Shown here one piece after another: positions 22,648 to 33,396 of a DNA stretch of 64,000 nucleotides (position 1 is the first letter of the stretch; every line of letters begins with the position of its first letter). The position numbers and the translations under genes were made by a program. Origin of the DNA: Kluyvera genomosp. 3 (GTDB taxonomy: Bacteria > Pseudomonadota > Gammaproteobacteria > Enterobacterales > Enterobacteriaceae); NCBI GenBank assembly GCA_002211745.1, contig CP022114.1, forward strand, positions 2,326,645 to 2,390,644, given 5' to 3'. Under the pieces are notes generated by a model. That model saw only the letters and a program-made list of their open reading frames with translations, was not told where the DNA came from and made no database searches.

Positions 22648-24498
22648 TTACCTTTCGGAAATTAAAGTTAACGGTAGGGTGTAGGAAGTACTTCCCTCCT
22701 TGAGGGTGAAAAAACGATACTGCGGGTCGATATCCAGCGTAATATTCCGCTCGTCAGGCTCGCCGCGGCCAGCCTGAACCAGGCAGGCAAAAATATGCCG
22801 GCCTGGATTCAGCTTTTTCTGTAAGGTGACGACGCCACTGCTATAAGGGAAAATGATATTGCTGGCGGGCGGTGAAATAACCACTTCGGCTTCACGAGAA
22901 TGCGATGGTGAAATATCTTTAATCCAGCTGAAGAGATTTTCATCACGATTAATAATGCAGTGATTTTTCGCCCCTGGCGCGGCAATCTGTGGCGTTAACA
23001 CGGGTATCGGGAACCCGCCTTCAACAGTATCAATCTGGCGGTCGGTATCAATAATATGTAGGCGAAGATGTGCTGCCTCTAAGGGAACCAGCCAGCTGCT
23101 AACGTTAATGCCGGAGAGTGGCGACCAACGGCATCGGATATAGCGCTCGGTGATTTCACTTTCCAGATTCAGGCGCCGACCACGAAAATAACCATCCTGT
23201 TCGGAGAACATTAGCATGGAATCACAGGCATTCATTTCAATGCCGTAGCGGCTGCGTTCCAGGTTAAAACCTAATAAAGAGGAATAGGCGAATTTGGCAT
23301 ATTTACTTTCGCTGTTATTGTAATTTTTGGCAGGGAACTGCCCGCCGTTAAGCAAATAGTGATGCTGGTGGTGAATATCGTGATGCACGAGCTGCCCTGC
23401 ATGGCGAAACATCCGTATCGTCTGCAGATTGGGTAGCGGTAGAATCTGACTTTGCCAGAATTCGCTTTGCTCGCCTTGCGTAAGAATCAGAAAGGTTTTA
23501 CAGGCCCAGTAGGAGGAGCCAGGCGCGTTATAGTCTTCGGCAACGATTGGATTATCATAGGCATACCCGACATTCATCACGCCACGGCTGTCGACCAGCT
23601 CGCGCTCGCGCCACCAGTTGAGGTTGCGCAAAACAAGGCCCTTTACCACGCCAGCCGGAAACACGTCCAGCCCTGCGAAAGCCACCGCGCTCCAGAAGGC
23701 TGACTGGGCGAAACGGTAGGTTAAACTGCGGCCAAACGGGATGGCACTACCGTCAGCGGCAAACATGTAGATAAAATCCCGTGCAAATAACGTTGCGCGC
23801 TCGCGGAGGATCTGACAGCGTTCCGGGTCGCGTTCTGCCATTAACTGGGCATAAACCAGTCCATAATAGTGCAATGCCATCGCGTTGTAGTAATCACGGG
23901 GCGGCCCTTTCCATCGCTATACCAGCCGTCGCCCAGGTAGTATTCGTCAAGCAGCGCAAAGTGGTGGGCAATGATTTCTGGTCGCCATTCTTCTCCAGCC
24001 AGGCAGAGCCCATTTCGACCATAATCGGGAAGAATGACCAGTTATTGAGCGGCAGCTTCACGTTGTGGATGCAGCGTAACCAGTCGATCAGGTGGTTAAA
24101 TTCTTCGCCTGAGAGGTACGTTCTGAATGACGCGGCTGTTAACCCCAGGCCAGCGCCAAAGACGGCCATCTCGACGCAGCGCTGATCGAAATCTCCCGGC
24201 GTCCCCCAATAATCAGGGTGCTGAGGATTGCAGCCGTCGGCGATTAAACGAAACAGGGAGCAACATCTGTGGGCTGGCTATCCGCGCTGGATAAACGGGA
24301 GAATACGCCCCAGAGTAGTCGACAGAATGTTTCCATTGCTGCGGTCTGGTTACCGTAAAGCGGTACCACCTGACCGGGTAAAATACCGGTTTCATTGTTG
24401 CGACGTAGTAACCATACGGCCGAAAAAAGAGATTCAAACTCACGTTCAATATCCTGCCGAGTGCTCAGCGGTTGCATGCGATTTTGCTGTGGTTTCAT
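22648..24498 (-). CDS. DUF2264 protein, putative polysaccharide-active alpha/alpha-toroid enzyme
   Basis: About 618 residues after repair, starting MKPQQNRMQPLSTRQDIERE. The N-terminal two thirds match DUF2264 (LPLNNWSFFPIMVEMG, YYLGDGWYSDGKGRPRDYYNAMALHYYGLVYA, GSSYWACKTFLIL), probably an alpha/alpha barrel; the C-terminal part is beta-rich. DUF2264 genes often sit beside uronic-acid glycoside hydrolases and lyases, but I know of no settled activity. No signal peptide. Three deletions: near 24259 (cccc), 23978 (aaaa) and 23903 (ccccc). It follows its neighbour by four bases and is divergent from an AraC regulator. Confidence 0.8.
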
Positions 24499-24701
24499 GA
24501 TGCAGTGGCCTTGTTAGGAAAATGGAATAACGTTTCATAACGTCTTTCAATGGCACGTAACTTATTGGTGTTCTATCGGGTAATTCGTTAAGAAGATCAC
24601 AAAAAATGATGCGTAAGGTGCATTGGAGATAAAAACAGGCTTTTTTCTTTGGCAATTTGAATTATTCTGAATGGAAATTGAACTATCTTGACATCGCCTC
24701 T

Positions 24702-25542
24702 ATGACTCCAGAAGTCCTGCTTGACCGTATTGAATTTGACGACCTTTACGCGGAGTTTCGCCGGGTAGAGGGAAGAGCGTTGACTATTACCACTGGCACC
24801 AGTGTCTGGAGGTTTTGTATATTGAGGCGGGGTGGGGATTGTCGTTGTCGATAATCAGCAGTACACTCTGAGACCCGGCAGAATGTTTATTTTTCCGCAA
24901 GGTAAACTCCATAAGGTTACGGTTGAAAATACACCGACAAATCTCTATAAACGTAATATTCTACATATTGATGCCAGCGTGTTGGCCTCATATTTCTCGA
25001 CCTTCAATGAATTTCGTCATATTCTTGAAAATATCTCATCAACTGATTCCAGAGCCTTTGTGTATGATCTTTCTGAACGACAGGCCTATATTCGAGAAAT
25101 GTTCGATATTTATTTTGTTAAGTACCAAGCGGTATCGAATAAAGTGGAGGTGATGGCGGTACTGTTGCTTAACCTTTTGCAATTTTTTTCGGATGATGCC
25201 TTCGTGCGCACCGCCTCGACGGGGAAAATATCTTCCCAGATAATGCGACTTATCGAACGCGACTTTCGTACCCGGCTGACTCTTCAGGATATTGCGGATA
25301 ACCTCGCCATCTCTCAAAGCTATGCCTCACGCGTTTTTCGCAAAGAAACAGGGGGAACGATTCAGGAATATCTGATGATCCGCAGGGTGAAATATGCCTG
25401 TGATTTACTGGAAAACTCCTCGCTGTCGGTAGCGCAAGTGGCGGAACAGTCTGGTTTTAATCATGTCTCTTACTTTATCCGTTGTTTCAAGGAGTTACTA
25501 GGTTGTGCTCCGTTACGTTATAAAAACAAGCTGGGCCGTTAA
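24702..25542 (+). CDS. AraC-family regulator of the oligosaccharide locus
   Basis: About 280 residues after repair: an N-terminal cupin-type sensor (DYYHWHQCLEVLYIEAG, GIVVVDNQQYTLRPGRMFIFPQGKLHKV) and a C-terminal AraC DNA-binding domain (LTLQDIADNLAISQSYASRVFRKETG, LSVAQVAEQSGFNHVSYFIRCFKELLG). Two G deletions occur near 24775 and 24831. ATG 24702 is chosen; TTG 24657 is possible. It is divergent from the DUF2264 gene and presumably activates the locus when the sugar binds the cupin. Confidence 0.83.
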
Positions 25543-25632
25543 CTCAGAAAGTATCCATATCAGTTACATAAAAATGCATTTTTTTTAACGCTGATATAAA
25601 ATGCTGGTAAGACAGAGTTAGCGGAATTGATC

Positions 25633-27043
25633 ATGAAAAAGTACCAGCGTCTTGCTGCGCAAATGACGGAACAGATCGCCCACGGGGTATGGCAACCGGG
25701 TGATAAGCTGCCTTCGCTACGCGAGCAGGTGGTCAACAGTGGGATGAGTTTTATGACGGTCAGTCATGCTTATCAACTGCTGGAGAGCCAGGGCAGAATC
25801 GTCGCGCGCCCGCAGTCTGGTTACTATGTCGCGCCACACCCTGTTTCACCGCGTGCTGCGGCCTCTGCGCCACCGGTCATGCCTGATAACGCCGTCGACA
25901 TTAACACCTATATTTTCGAGGTCCTGCAGGCAAGCCGTAACGCGGCGGTGCTGCCGTTTGCCTCGGCGTTTCCTGACCCGCGTCTTTTTCCATTGCCGCA
26001 GCTGAACCGCTCACTGGCGCAGGTAAGTAAAACCGCGACGGCCATGAGCGTGATTGAAAACCTACCGCCGGGTAACGATGAACTGCGACATGCAATTGCA
26101 CGTCGCTACGCATTACAGGGAATGACCATTTCGCCGGATGAGATTGTCATTACCGCCGGGCGCTGGAGGCGCTAAACCTGAGCCTGCAGGCGGTCACGGA
26201 GCCCGGCGACTGGGTTATCGTGGAAAACCCGTGTTTTTACGGCGCGTTACAGGCGTTAGAGCGGCTGAAGCTAAAGGCGCTGTCGATCGCGACCGATGTG
26301 AAAGAGGGGATCGATCTCGATGCGCTGGTACAGGCGTTGCAACATTATCCGGTAAAAGCCTGCTGGTTGATGACCAACAGCCAGAATCCGTTGGGCTTTA
26401 CGCTGACGCCGGAGAAAAAGGCGCGATTGATTGAGATCCTCACTGCGCATAACGTCACGCTGATTGAAGATGATGTCTACAGCGAACTCTATTTTGGCCG
26501 CGAAAAGCCGTTGCCCGCAAAGGCATGGGACAAGCAGGATATGACGCTGCACTGTAGCTCGTTTTCTAAATGTCTGGTGCCGGGTTCCGCATCGGTTGGG
26601 TTGCGGCGGGCAAGCACGCTCGCCGCATTCAGCATTTACAACTGATGAGTACGCTTTCCACCAGTTCGCCAATGCAGCTGGCGTTGGTCGATTATCTGGC
26701 GACCAAGCGTTATGACGCGCATCTGCGCCGCCTGCGTCGTCAGTTAGCGGAACGGAAACAGATGGCGTGGCAGTCGCTGATGCGTTCACTCCCGTCTGAA
26801 GTGCGTATTCATCACAATGACAGCGGCTATTTTCTCTGGCTGGAACTGCCGGCGGGAATGGATGCTGGAACGTTAAGCACACGCGCGCTGGAACATCAGA
26901 TCAGCATTGCGCCGGGCAAAATGTTTTCAACGACTGACAACTGGGCGTCATTCTTTCGTTTTAATACCGCCTGGGGCTGGGGAGAAAGAGAAGACCATGC
27001 GGTGGAAACCCTCGGCAAACTTATTCGCCAGATGCTGAATTAA
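25633..27043 (+). CDS. ydcR: MocR-type GntR/aminotransferase regulator YdcR
   Basis: N-terminal GntR winged helix (PGDKLPSLREQVVNSGMSFMTVSHAYQLLESQG, residues about 18-60) fused to a PLP aminotransferase-like domain with ENPCFYGALQALERL, SQNPLGFTLTPEKK, IEDDVYSELYFG and the PLP-lysine region SSFSKCLVPGFRIGW. About 470 residues after repair; G deletions near 26160 and 26583. It lies immediately upstream of ydcSTUV-patD as in E. coli, which suggests it controls that polyamine operon through a PLP-linked amine signal (inference). Confidence 0.92.
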
Positions 27044-27064
27044 TCACAAACGCTTATTCCAGAT

Positions 27065-27099
27065 TATCCCTTAATAATATTCATGCTAATTAAGGGATA
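27065..27099 (+). terminator. Hairpin after ydcR
   Basis: TATCCCTTAAT (27065-27075) and ATTAAGGGATA (27089-27099) form a perfect 11-bp stem with a 13-base loop, followed by TTTCATT. The rest of the 294-base gap to ydcS shows no gene; it should hold the ydcS promoter. Confidence 0.6.
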
Positions 27100-27337
27100 T
27101 TTCATTGCACCGGTCATAGGAAATACGCATAGCGCTCCTGGCTGGTAACTCCTTGTCTATAATCCATATTATCAGCATCAATTCATTCATTTTGCGGAAT
27201 GCGCCCTTTGTCACAACCTGTGCAAATTTTTATCTGCGGCGCAGGTGAGTGCCTTAGTGACGTCTATTTTTAAACAGGGAGATATTTTTAACGGCACGGC
27301 TGCCGCTCCATTTCATTGTGACAGGAGTAAAAACTTT

Positions 27338-28480
27338 ATGAGCAAGAAATTTGCCCACAGCAGCCTGTGCGCGCTGGTCGTGACGATCGCCACGGCCCAC
27401 GCCGCCGAACCGCCGACATCGTTGGGAAAGGGTGAAGGGCGGCTGGATATTATTGCCTGGCCGGGTATGTCGAACGTGGTCAGACCGACAAACAGTATGA
27501 CTGGGTGACCGCGTTCGAAAAAGAGAGCGGCTGCCAGGTGAACGTCAAAACGGCGGCTACCTCGGACGAAATGGTCAGCCTGATGGCAAAAGGCGGCTAT
27601 GACCTTGTCACCGCATCCGGTGATGCCTCGCTACGTTTGATTATGGGCAAACGCGTGCAACCAATTAATACCGCGCTTATCGAAAACTGGAAAACGCTTG
27701 ACCCGAGGCTCGCCAAAGGCGCCTGGTTTAACGTTGACGGAAAAGTCTACGGTACGCCCTATCAGTGGGGACCAAACCTGCTGATGTACAACACCAAAAC
27801 GTTTCCTACGCCGCCAGACTCCTGGAGCGTGGTCTTTGTGAAGCAGGATCTACCGGATGGCAAGACGAATCAGGGGCGCGTGCAGGCTTATGATGGCCCG
27901 ATTTACATTGCCGATGCGGCGCTGTTTGTCAAAGCGACGCAGCCGCAGCTGGGGATTAGCGATCCTTACCAGCTCACTGAAGAACAATATCAGGCCGTGC
28001 TTAAGGTTCTGCGCGATCAGCATGCCTTGATTCACCGCTACTGGCACGATACCACGGTGCAAATGAGCGACTTTAAAAACGAAGGCGTGGTCGCGTCCAG
28101 CGCCTGGCCGTATCAAGCTAACGGTCTGAAAGGCGAAGGTCAGCCGATTGCCACGGTGTTCCCGAAGGAGGGCGTGACCGGGTGGGCGGATACCACCATG
28201 CTCCATGCTGACGCTAAACATCCGGTCTGTGCCTACAAATGGATGAACTGGTCGTTAACGCCAAAAGTCCAGGGAGATGTCGCGGCCTGGTTTGGCTCGC
28301 TGCCGGTGGTGGCTGAAGGATGTAAAGCCAGTACGTTGCTCGGCGACAAAGGTTGTGAAACCAATGGCTACAGCTTCTTCGACAAGATTGCCTTCTGGAA
28401 AACCCCGATTGCTGAAGGCGGCAAATATGTCCCTATAGCCGCTGGACGCAGGACTACATTGCGATTATGGCGGTCGTTAA
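27338..28480 (+). CDS. ydcS: Periplasmic polyamine-binding protein YdcS
   Basis: Solute-binding protein of the YdcSTUV ABC transporter for putrescine; E. coli YdcS is also reported to have PHB synthase activity. Signal peptide MSKKFAHSSLCALVVTIATAHA-A at residues 1-22, then RLDIIAWPGYVERGQTDKQYDW, GGYDLVTASGDASLRLIMG and PKEGVTGWADTTMLHADAKHP. About 381 residues after repair. Deletions near 27472, 28434 and 28470; after the last, the protein ends IAIMGGR, as in E. coli. CAGGAG precedes the ATG. Confidence 0.94.
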
Positions 28481-28497
28481 TCAGTCGGGAGCTCATC

Positions 28498-29506
28498 ATG
28501 ACCTATGCAGTCGAGTTTCATGACGTCTCGCGGTTTTATGGCGACGTTCGGGCGGTGGATGGCGTGAGTATTGCCATCCATGACGGCGAGTTCTTTTCTA
28601 TGCTGGGGCCGTCAGGCTCCGGCAAAACCACCTGCCTGCGCCTGATTGCCGGGTTTGAACAACTGTCCGGCGGCGCGATTTCGATTTTTGGACGCCATGC
28701 CAGCGAACTTCCCCGTGGGAGCGTGACGTCAATACCGTTTTTCAGGATTACGCGCTGTTTCCGCATATGTCAGTGCTCGATAACGTTGCCTACGGACTCA
28801 TGGTTAAAGGGTGGGCAAGAAAGAGCGGCAGACTAAAGCCGCGCAGGCGCTAGAAAAGGTGGCGCTGGGTTTGTCGCGATGCGAAAACCCTCGCAGCTTT
28901 CCGGCGGCCAGCGTCAGCGGGTGGCGATCGCCCGTGCGCTGGTGAATGAACCGCGCGTGCTGCTGCTTGATGAGCCGCTGGGCGCGCTGGATCTTAAGCT
29001 GCGTGAACAGATGCAGTTCGAACTGAAAAAGCTCCAGCAGGAGCTTGGCATCACCTTTATCTTCGTGACCCACGATCAGGGCGAAGCGTTGTCGATGTCC
29101 GACCGGGTGGCGGTGTTTAACAGCGGGCACATTGAACAGGTCGATACGCCGCGCGCGTTGTATCTGCGGCCACGTACGCCGTTTGTGGCCAGCTTTGTGG
29201 GACGTCGAACGTGTTTAATCCGGCTATGGCCGAAACGTTGTGCGGCATGAGTGGAAACTGGGCACTGCGCCCTGAACATATTCGCCTGAATGAAGGTGGT
29301 GAAGTAGAGGTAAAAGGCCGGTGCAGGCGGTGCAGTATCAAGGCGCGGCGACGCGCTATGAATTGCTGTTGGAAAGCGGCGATCGGCTGCTGGTCAGCCA
29401 GCCAAACTTCTCCGTCGGGCTAAATGCTGAAGGGCCTGCGGTCGGCGGCGAAGTACTGGCTTCCTGGCCGCGAGATGCCATGGTGGCGTTGGATGGAGGG
29501 AGGTGA
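28498..29506 (+). CDS. ydcT: ABC transporter ATP-binding subunit YdcT
   Basis: ATPase of the putrescine transporter. Walker [14 protein letters not shown] (about residues 37-49), signature [15 protein letters not shown], Walker [12 protein letters not shown] and switch His in FVTHDQGEA; the C-terminus is an OB/TOBE-like regulatory domain ([11 protein letters not shown]). Repaired length is about 337. Five deletions: near 28714, 28811, 28873, 29202 and 29321. It ends one codon before the ydcU start region. Confidence 0.93.
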
Positions 29507-29512
29507 ATGGAG

Positions 29513-30442
29513 ATGAGCATGTCCCTGTTCCTCCTGCCCGCAATGCCGGGAAAATATCCAGTCTGTTCTGGCGTAAGCCGACGTTAGGGCTGTTCCTGTT
29601 ACTGCTCGGGCCGCTGATGTGGTTTGGCATCGTCTATTTTGGCTCACTGCTCACGCTGTTGTGGCAGGGCTTCTACACTTTCGATGACTTCACCATGTCG
29701 GTCACGCCTACGCTCACGCTGGCAAACCTCTATGCGCTATTTAACCCAGCCAACTACGACATCATTCTACGAACGCTGGTTATGGCGCTGGCGGTAACCG
29801 TCGCCAGTGCGCTGCTGGCCTTTCCGATGGCGTGGTATATGGCGCGCTATACCCGCGGTAAACAGAAGGCCTTCTTTTACGTGGCGGTGATGCTGCCGAT
29901 GTGGGCCAGCTATATTGTGAAAGCCTACGCATGGACGCTACTGCTGGCCAAGGACGGCGTCGCGCAGTGGTTCCTTAGCCATCTGGGCTTGCAGCCGGTG
30001 CTGGCGGCTGTGCTGACGCTACCGGGATCGGGGGAATACTCTTTCGACGTCGGGCTGGGGCGCTTTCTGGTGTTCGTTTATATCTGGCTGCCCTTTATGA
30101 TCCTGCCTGTACAGGCTGCGCTGGAGCGCATTCCCGGCTCGCTGCTGCAGGCTTCAGCGGACCTTGGCGCGCTGCCGCGCCAGACTTTCCGCCATGTGGT
30201 ATTGCCGCTGGCGATTCCAGGGATTGCCGCGGGGTCGATTTTCACTTTCTCGCTAACCCTTGGAGACTTTATCGTCCCGCAGCTGGTGGGCCTCCGGGGT
30301 ATTTTATCGGCAATATGGTTTATTCCCAGCAGGGGCGATCGGCAATATGCCGATGGCGGCGGCGTTTACCCTTGTTCCCATCGTGCTGATTGCCCTCTAT
30401 CTGGCGTTCGTGAAACGTCTGGGAGCGTTTGATGCACTCTGA
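29513..30442 (+). CDS. ydcU: ABC transporter permease YdcU
   Basis: Inner-membrane permease with about six helices; [26 protein letters not shown] and the EAA-type loop [24 protein letters not shown] mark it as PotB-like. Apparent deletions: near 29525; three between about 30021 and 30058 that together restore frame but scramble 12 residues ([11 protein letters not shown] reads as [10 protein letters not shown]); and two near 30289 and 30331. GGAGGT lies upstream of ATG 29513. It overlaps ydcV by 11 bases. Confidence 0.9.
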
Positions 30443-31245
30443 TCGCGCACCGTGGTTTCTCAAAATCGCCGCCTGTGGCGGGGTGATTTTTCTCCATTTT
30501 CCGTTGGTGATTATTGCGCTATACGCGTTCAACACCGAAGACGCCGCCTTCAGCTTTCCGCCGCAGGGCCTGACGCTGCGCTGGTTTAGCGAGGCGGCAG
30601 GGCGCAGCGATATCTACGAAGCCGTGACGCTGTCACTTAAAATAGCCACCCTGTCGACGGTGATTGCGCTGGTACTTGGCACGCTTGCTGCAGCAGCGCT
30701 CTGCGGCGGGATTTCTTTGGTAAAAGCGCGATATCGCTGTTGCTGCTCCTTCCCATCGCTTTACCCGGCATTGTCACGGGCTGGCGCTGCTGACGGCGTT
30801 TAAGACGGTGAATCTGGAGCCGGGGCTGCTCACTATCGTGATTGGTCACGCGACCTTTTGCGTGGTGGTGGTTTTTAACAACGTGATTGCCCGCTTTCGC
30901 CGTACATCATGGAGCCTGGTGGAGGCGTCAATGGATCTCGGCGCCAACGGCTGGCAAACCTTCCGCCATGTGGTGCTGCCGAACCTTGGCTCGGCGCTGC
31001 TGGCAGGAGGCATGCTGGCGTTTGCGCTGTCGTTTGATGAAATTATCGTCACCACGTTTACCGCAGGCCACGAGCGTACGTTGCCGCTGTGGTTGCTGAA
31101 CCAATTGGGCCGACCACGCGATGTGCCGGTGACCAACGTAGTAGCACTGCTGGTGATGGTGCTGACGATGATACCGATTTTAGGGGCGTGGTGGCTGACG
31201 CGCGAAGACGAAACAGCCGCTGGCGGTGGGACGACATTTAACTAA
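30432..31245 (+). CDS. ydcV: ABC transporter permease YdcV
   Basis: PotC-like permease starting [20 protein letters not shown], about 272 residues after repair. The EAA loop is [35 protein letters not shown], and [16 protein letters not shown] is conserved. G deletions near 30703 ([19 protein letters not shown] after repair) and near 30779 ([11 protein letters not shown]). The C-terminus ([12 protein letters not shown]) is somewhat longer than in E. coli. Followed 14 bases later by patD. Confidence 0.91.
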
Positions 31246-31259
31246 AACAGGATCATGCT

Positions 31260-32677
31260 ATGCAACATAAGTTACTGATTAACGGTGAACTGGTGGCCGG
31301 TGAAGGCGACGCGCAGCCGGTCTATAACCCGGCGACGGGCGAGATCCTGCTGACGATTACCGAGGCTTCGGCCACTCAGGTTGACGCGGCGGTGAATGCC
31401 GCCGACCGCGCATTTGTTCAGTGGGGCAAACGACGCCGAAACAGCGGTCGGAGTGCTTGTTAAAACTGGCCGACGTTATTGAAGCGCACGCGGAGACCTT
31501 CGCCCGGCTCGAATCGCTCAACTGCGGCAAGCCGCTGCACTGCGTGGTGAACGACGAAATCCCAGCGGTGGTGGATGTGTTCCGCTTCTTCGCCGGTGCA
31601 GCGCGCTGCCTGAACGGGCTGGCTGCCGGGAGTATCTGGAAGGCCATACCTCAATGATTCGCCGGGATCCGATTGGCGTGGTGGCGTCGATCGCGCCGTG
31701 GAACTATCCGCTAATGATGGCGGCGTGGAAGCTGGCTCCGGCGCTGGCGGCGGGTAACTGCGTGGTGCTGAAACCTTCTGAGATCACGCCGCTAACGGCG
31801 CTGACGCTGGCTGAGCTGGCGAAAGATATCTTCCCGGCAGGTGTACTGAACGTGCTGTTTGGTCGCGGCCAAACCGTGGGCGATCCGCTCACCGGCATGC
31901 GAAGGTGCGGATGGTTTCGCTGACGGGCTCGATTGCCACCGGCGAGCATATTCTGGCGCACACGGCGTCCTCGATTAAGCGCACGCATATGGAACTGGGT
32001 GGGAAAGCGCCGGTGATCGTCTTTGATGATGCCGATATTGATGCGGTTATTGAGGGATCAGAACCTTTGGTTTCTATAACGCCGGGCAGGATTGCACCGC
32101 CGCCTGTCGTATCTACGCGCAGCGGGGCGTTTACGACCGGCTGGTCGCCAGACTTGGCGCGGCGGTGGCGAGCCTGAAGGTGGGGCGCCGGAAGATGAGA
32201 GCACCGAACTGGGCCGTTGAGCTCCCAGGCACACCTCACGCGCGTTAGCGATGCCGTCGCGCGTGCCAAAGCCTTACCGCACGTCAAAGTGGTAACCGGC
32301 GGTGAAAAGGTGGCGGGAAAGGGTTCTATTTCCAGCCAACGCTGCTGGCGGGCGCTCACCAGGAGGATGATATCGTCCAACGTGAAGTGTTTGGCCCGGT
32401 TGTCAGCGTGACCGTCTTTGACAGTGAAGAGCAGGTGCTGGCGTGGGCTAACGATTCACAATATGGGCTGGCTTCATCGGTGTGGACGCAGGATGTTGGC
32501 CGCGCGCATCGCTTGAGCGCGCGCTTGCAGTACGGCTGCACCTGGGTCAACACCCACTTTATGCTGGTCAGCGAAATGCCGCATGGTGGGCAAAAACTGT
32601 CGGGCTACGGCAAGGATATGTCGATGTACGGTCTGGAGGATTATACCGTGGTGCGGCATGTGATGATTAAGCACTGA
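31260..32677 (+). CDS. patD: Gamma-aminobutyraldehyde dehydrogenase PatD (YdcW)
   Basis: NAD-dependent aldehyde dehydrogenase that oxidises 4-aminobutanal, from putrescine, to GABA. Blocks: [33 protein letters not shown], catalytic Glu in MELGGKAP, catalytic Cys in [13 protein letters not shown], and [10 protein letters not shown]-type near the end. About 474 residues after repair. Seven deletions: near 31426, 31630, 31901, 32054, 32185, 32214 and 32325. It completes the transporter-plus-catabolism operon ydcSTUV-patD. Confidence 0.93.
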
Positions 32678-32699
32678 TTACTCCCTTTGCGGTAGGGGC

Positions 32700-32726
32700 A
32701 AAACTGCCGCGCCGCGCGGCAGTTTT
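32700..32726. terminator. Terminator after patD
   Basis: AAAACTGCCG (32700-32709) and CGGCAGTTTT (32717-32726), loop CGCCGCG, 22 bases past the patD stop. Confidence 0.85.
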
Positions 32727-32785
32727 GACATGCCGGAGCAACGTGCGAGGATCCGCGCCGTTGTAAAACCGGCATAGTCAGAGAG

Positions 32786-33022
32786 ATGAAAAAGAGTATT
32801 GTGTGCAGCGCCGTCGCCGCGGCGGCCTTAATGGGTACAGGCATTTATTATTCAGCAGGCCGCATTGCCGCCTGTGATGGCGATAACCACGTAACAGCGG
32901 CTTGCCTGGCCGAGGCCTGGGATGCAGAAAAAGTGAATTTAATTCCGCAGTACGATCCGAATCATTATGTAAGCGATCCGACCACCGACAGCATTTTTGC
33001 CGCCTCCAAACCAAAACGCTAA
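32786..33022 (+). CDS. Small predicted exported or membrane-anchored protein, 78 aa, unknown
   Basis: Starts MKKSIVCSAVAAAALMGTGI, a short basic start and one hydrophobic segment, followed by a soluble tail with Cys residues at about 30 and 41 (IAACDGDNHVTAACLAEAWD). It could be a signal-peptide protein with one disulfide. No indel is evident. AGAGAG precedes the ATG, and it is separated from patD by a terminator. I do not recognise the family. Confidence 0.6.
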   Translation: MKKSIVCSAVAAAALMGTGIYYSAGRIAACDGDNHVTAACLAEAWDAEKVNLIPQYDPNHYVSDPTTDSIFAASKPKR

Positions 33023-33139
33023 CTGTAAGCTGAATCACAGCATGAAAAACTAAAGAGGCGTACCTTGACTTTAGTTTTAATCGCTCACGCAGTTAATTTA
33101 TCTGGAGATAGATCTGCGTGGACTGAATAGCCTCACGCG

Positions 33140-33193
33140 AAAGCGGCGAAAAACTTGATGTACGTCAAAAAACGTAGCATATTGCGCCGCTTT
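33140..33193 (+). promoter_or_regulatory. Long inverted repeat in the ortT leader
   Basis: AAAGCGGCG (33140-33148) and CGCCGCTTT (33185-33193) pair perfectly across a 36-base loop that contains TACGT...ACGTA. The second arm ends 14 bases before the AAGGA ribosome-binding site of ortT, so folding could affect its transcription or translation. Confidence 0.45.
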
Positions 33194-33219
33194 AACGATC
33201 AATGGTAAGGACTCAATTG

Positions 33220-33393
33220 GTGACGCTGTACCAACATATGCTCATTTTTTACGCCATCATGGCGGTTATTTGCGCCGGAATTACCTGGTTTCTCACCAAA
33301 GAAAGCACCTCAATCCGTCTGATTGCCACCTTTTTAATCGGCGCAACGTGGCCGTTCAGTTTCCCCGTTGCGCTGCTGCTGTCGCTATTCTGA
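33220..33393 (+). CDS. ortT: Orphan membrane toxin OrtT (GhoT/OrtT family)
   Basis: A 57-residue two-helix inner-membrane protein. E. coli OrtT (YdcX) damages the membrane and lowers metabolism under amino acid or DNA stress and has no known antitoxin. The start VTLYQHMLIFYAIMA and the end IGATWPFSFPVALLLSLF match OrtT closely. GTG 33220 is chosen because AAGGA lies at the right distance and it gives the exact E. coli length; ATG 33202 has no such site. It follows patD as in E. coli, and converges with tqsA three bases away. Confidence 0.85.
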   Translation: MTLYQHMLIFYAIMAVICAGITWFLTKESTSIRLIATFLIGATWPFSFPVALLLSLF

Positions 33394-33396
33394 TGG

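Noticed and set aside
32778-33038. 86-codon minus-strand frame opposite the small exported protein
   Set aside because: The plus-strand frame has a signal peptide and ribosome-binding site; the minus frame is Arg-rich and unfeatured.
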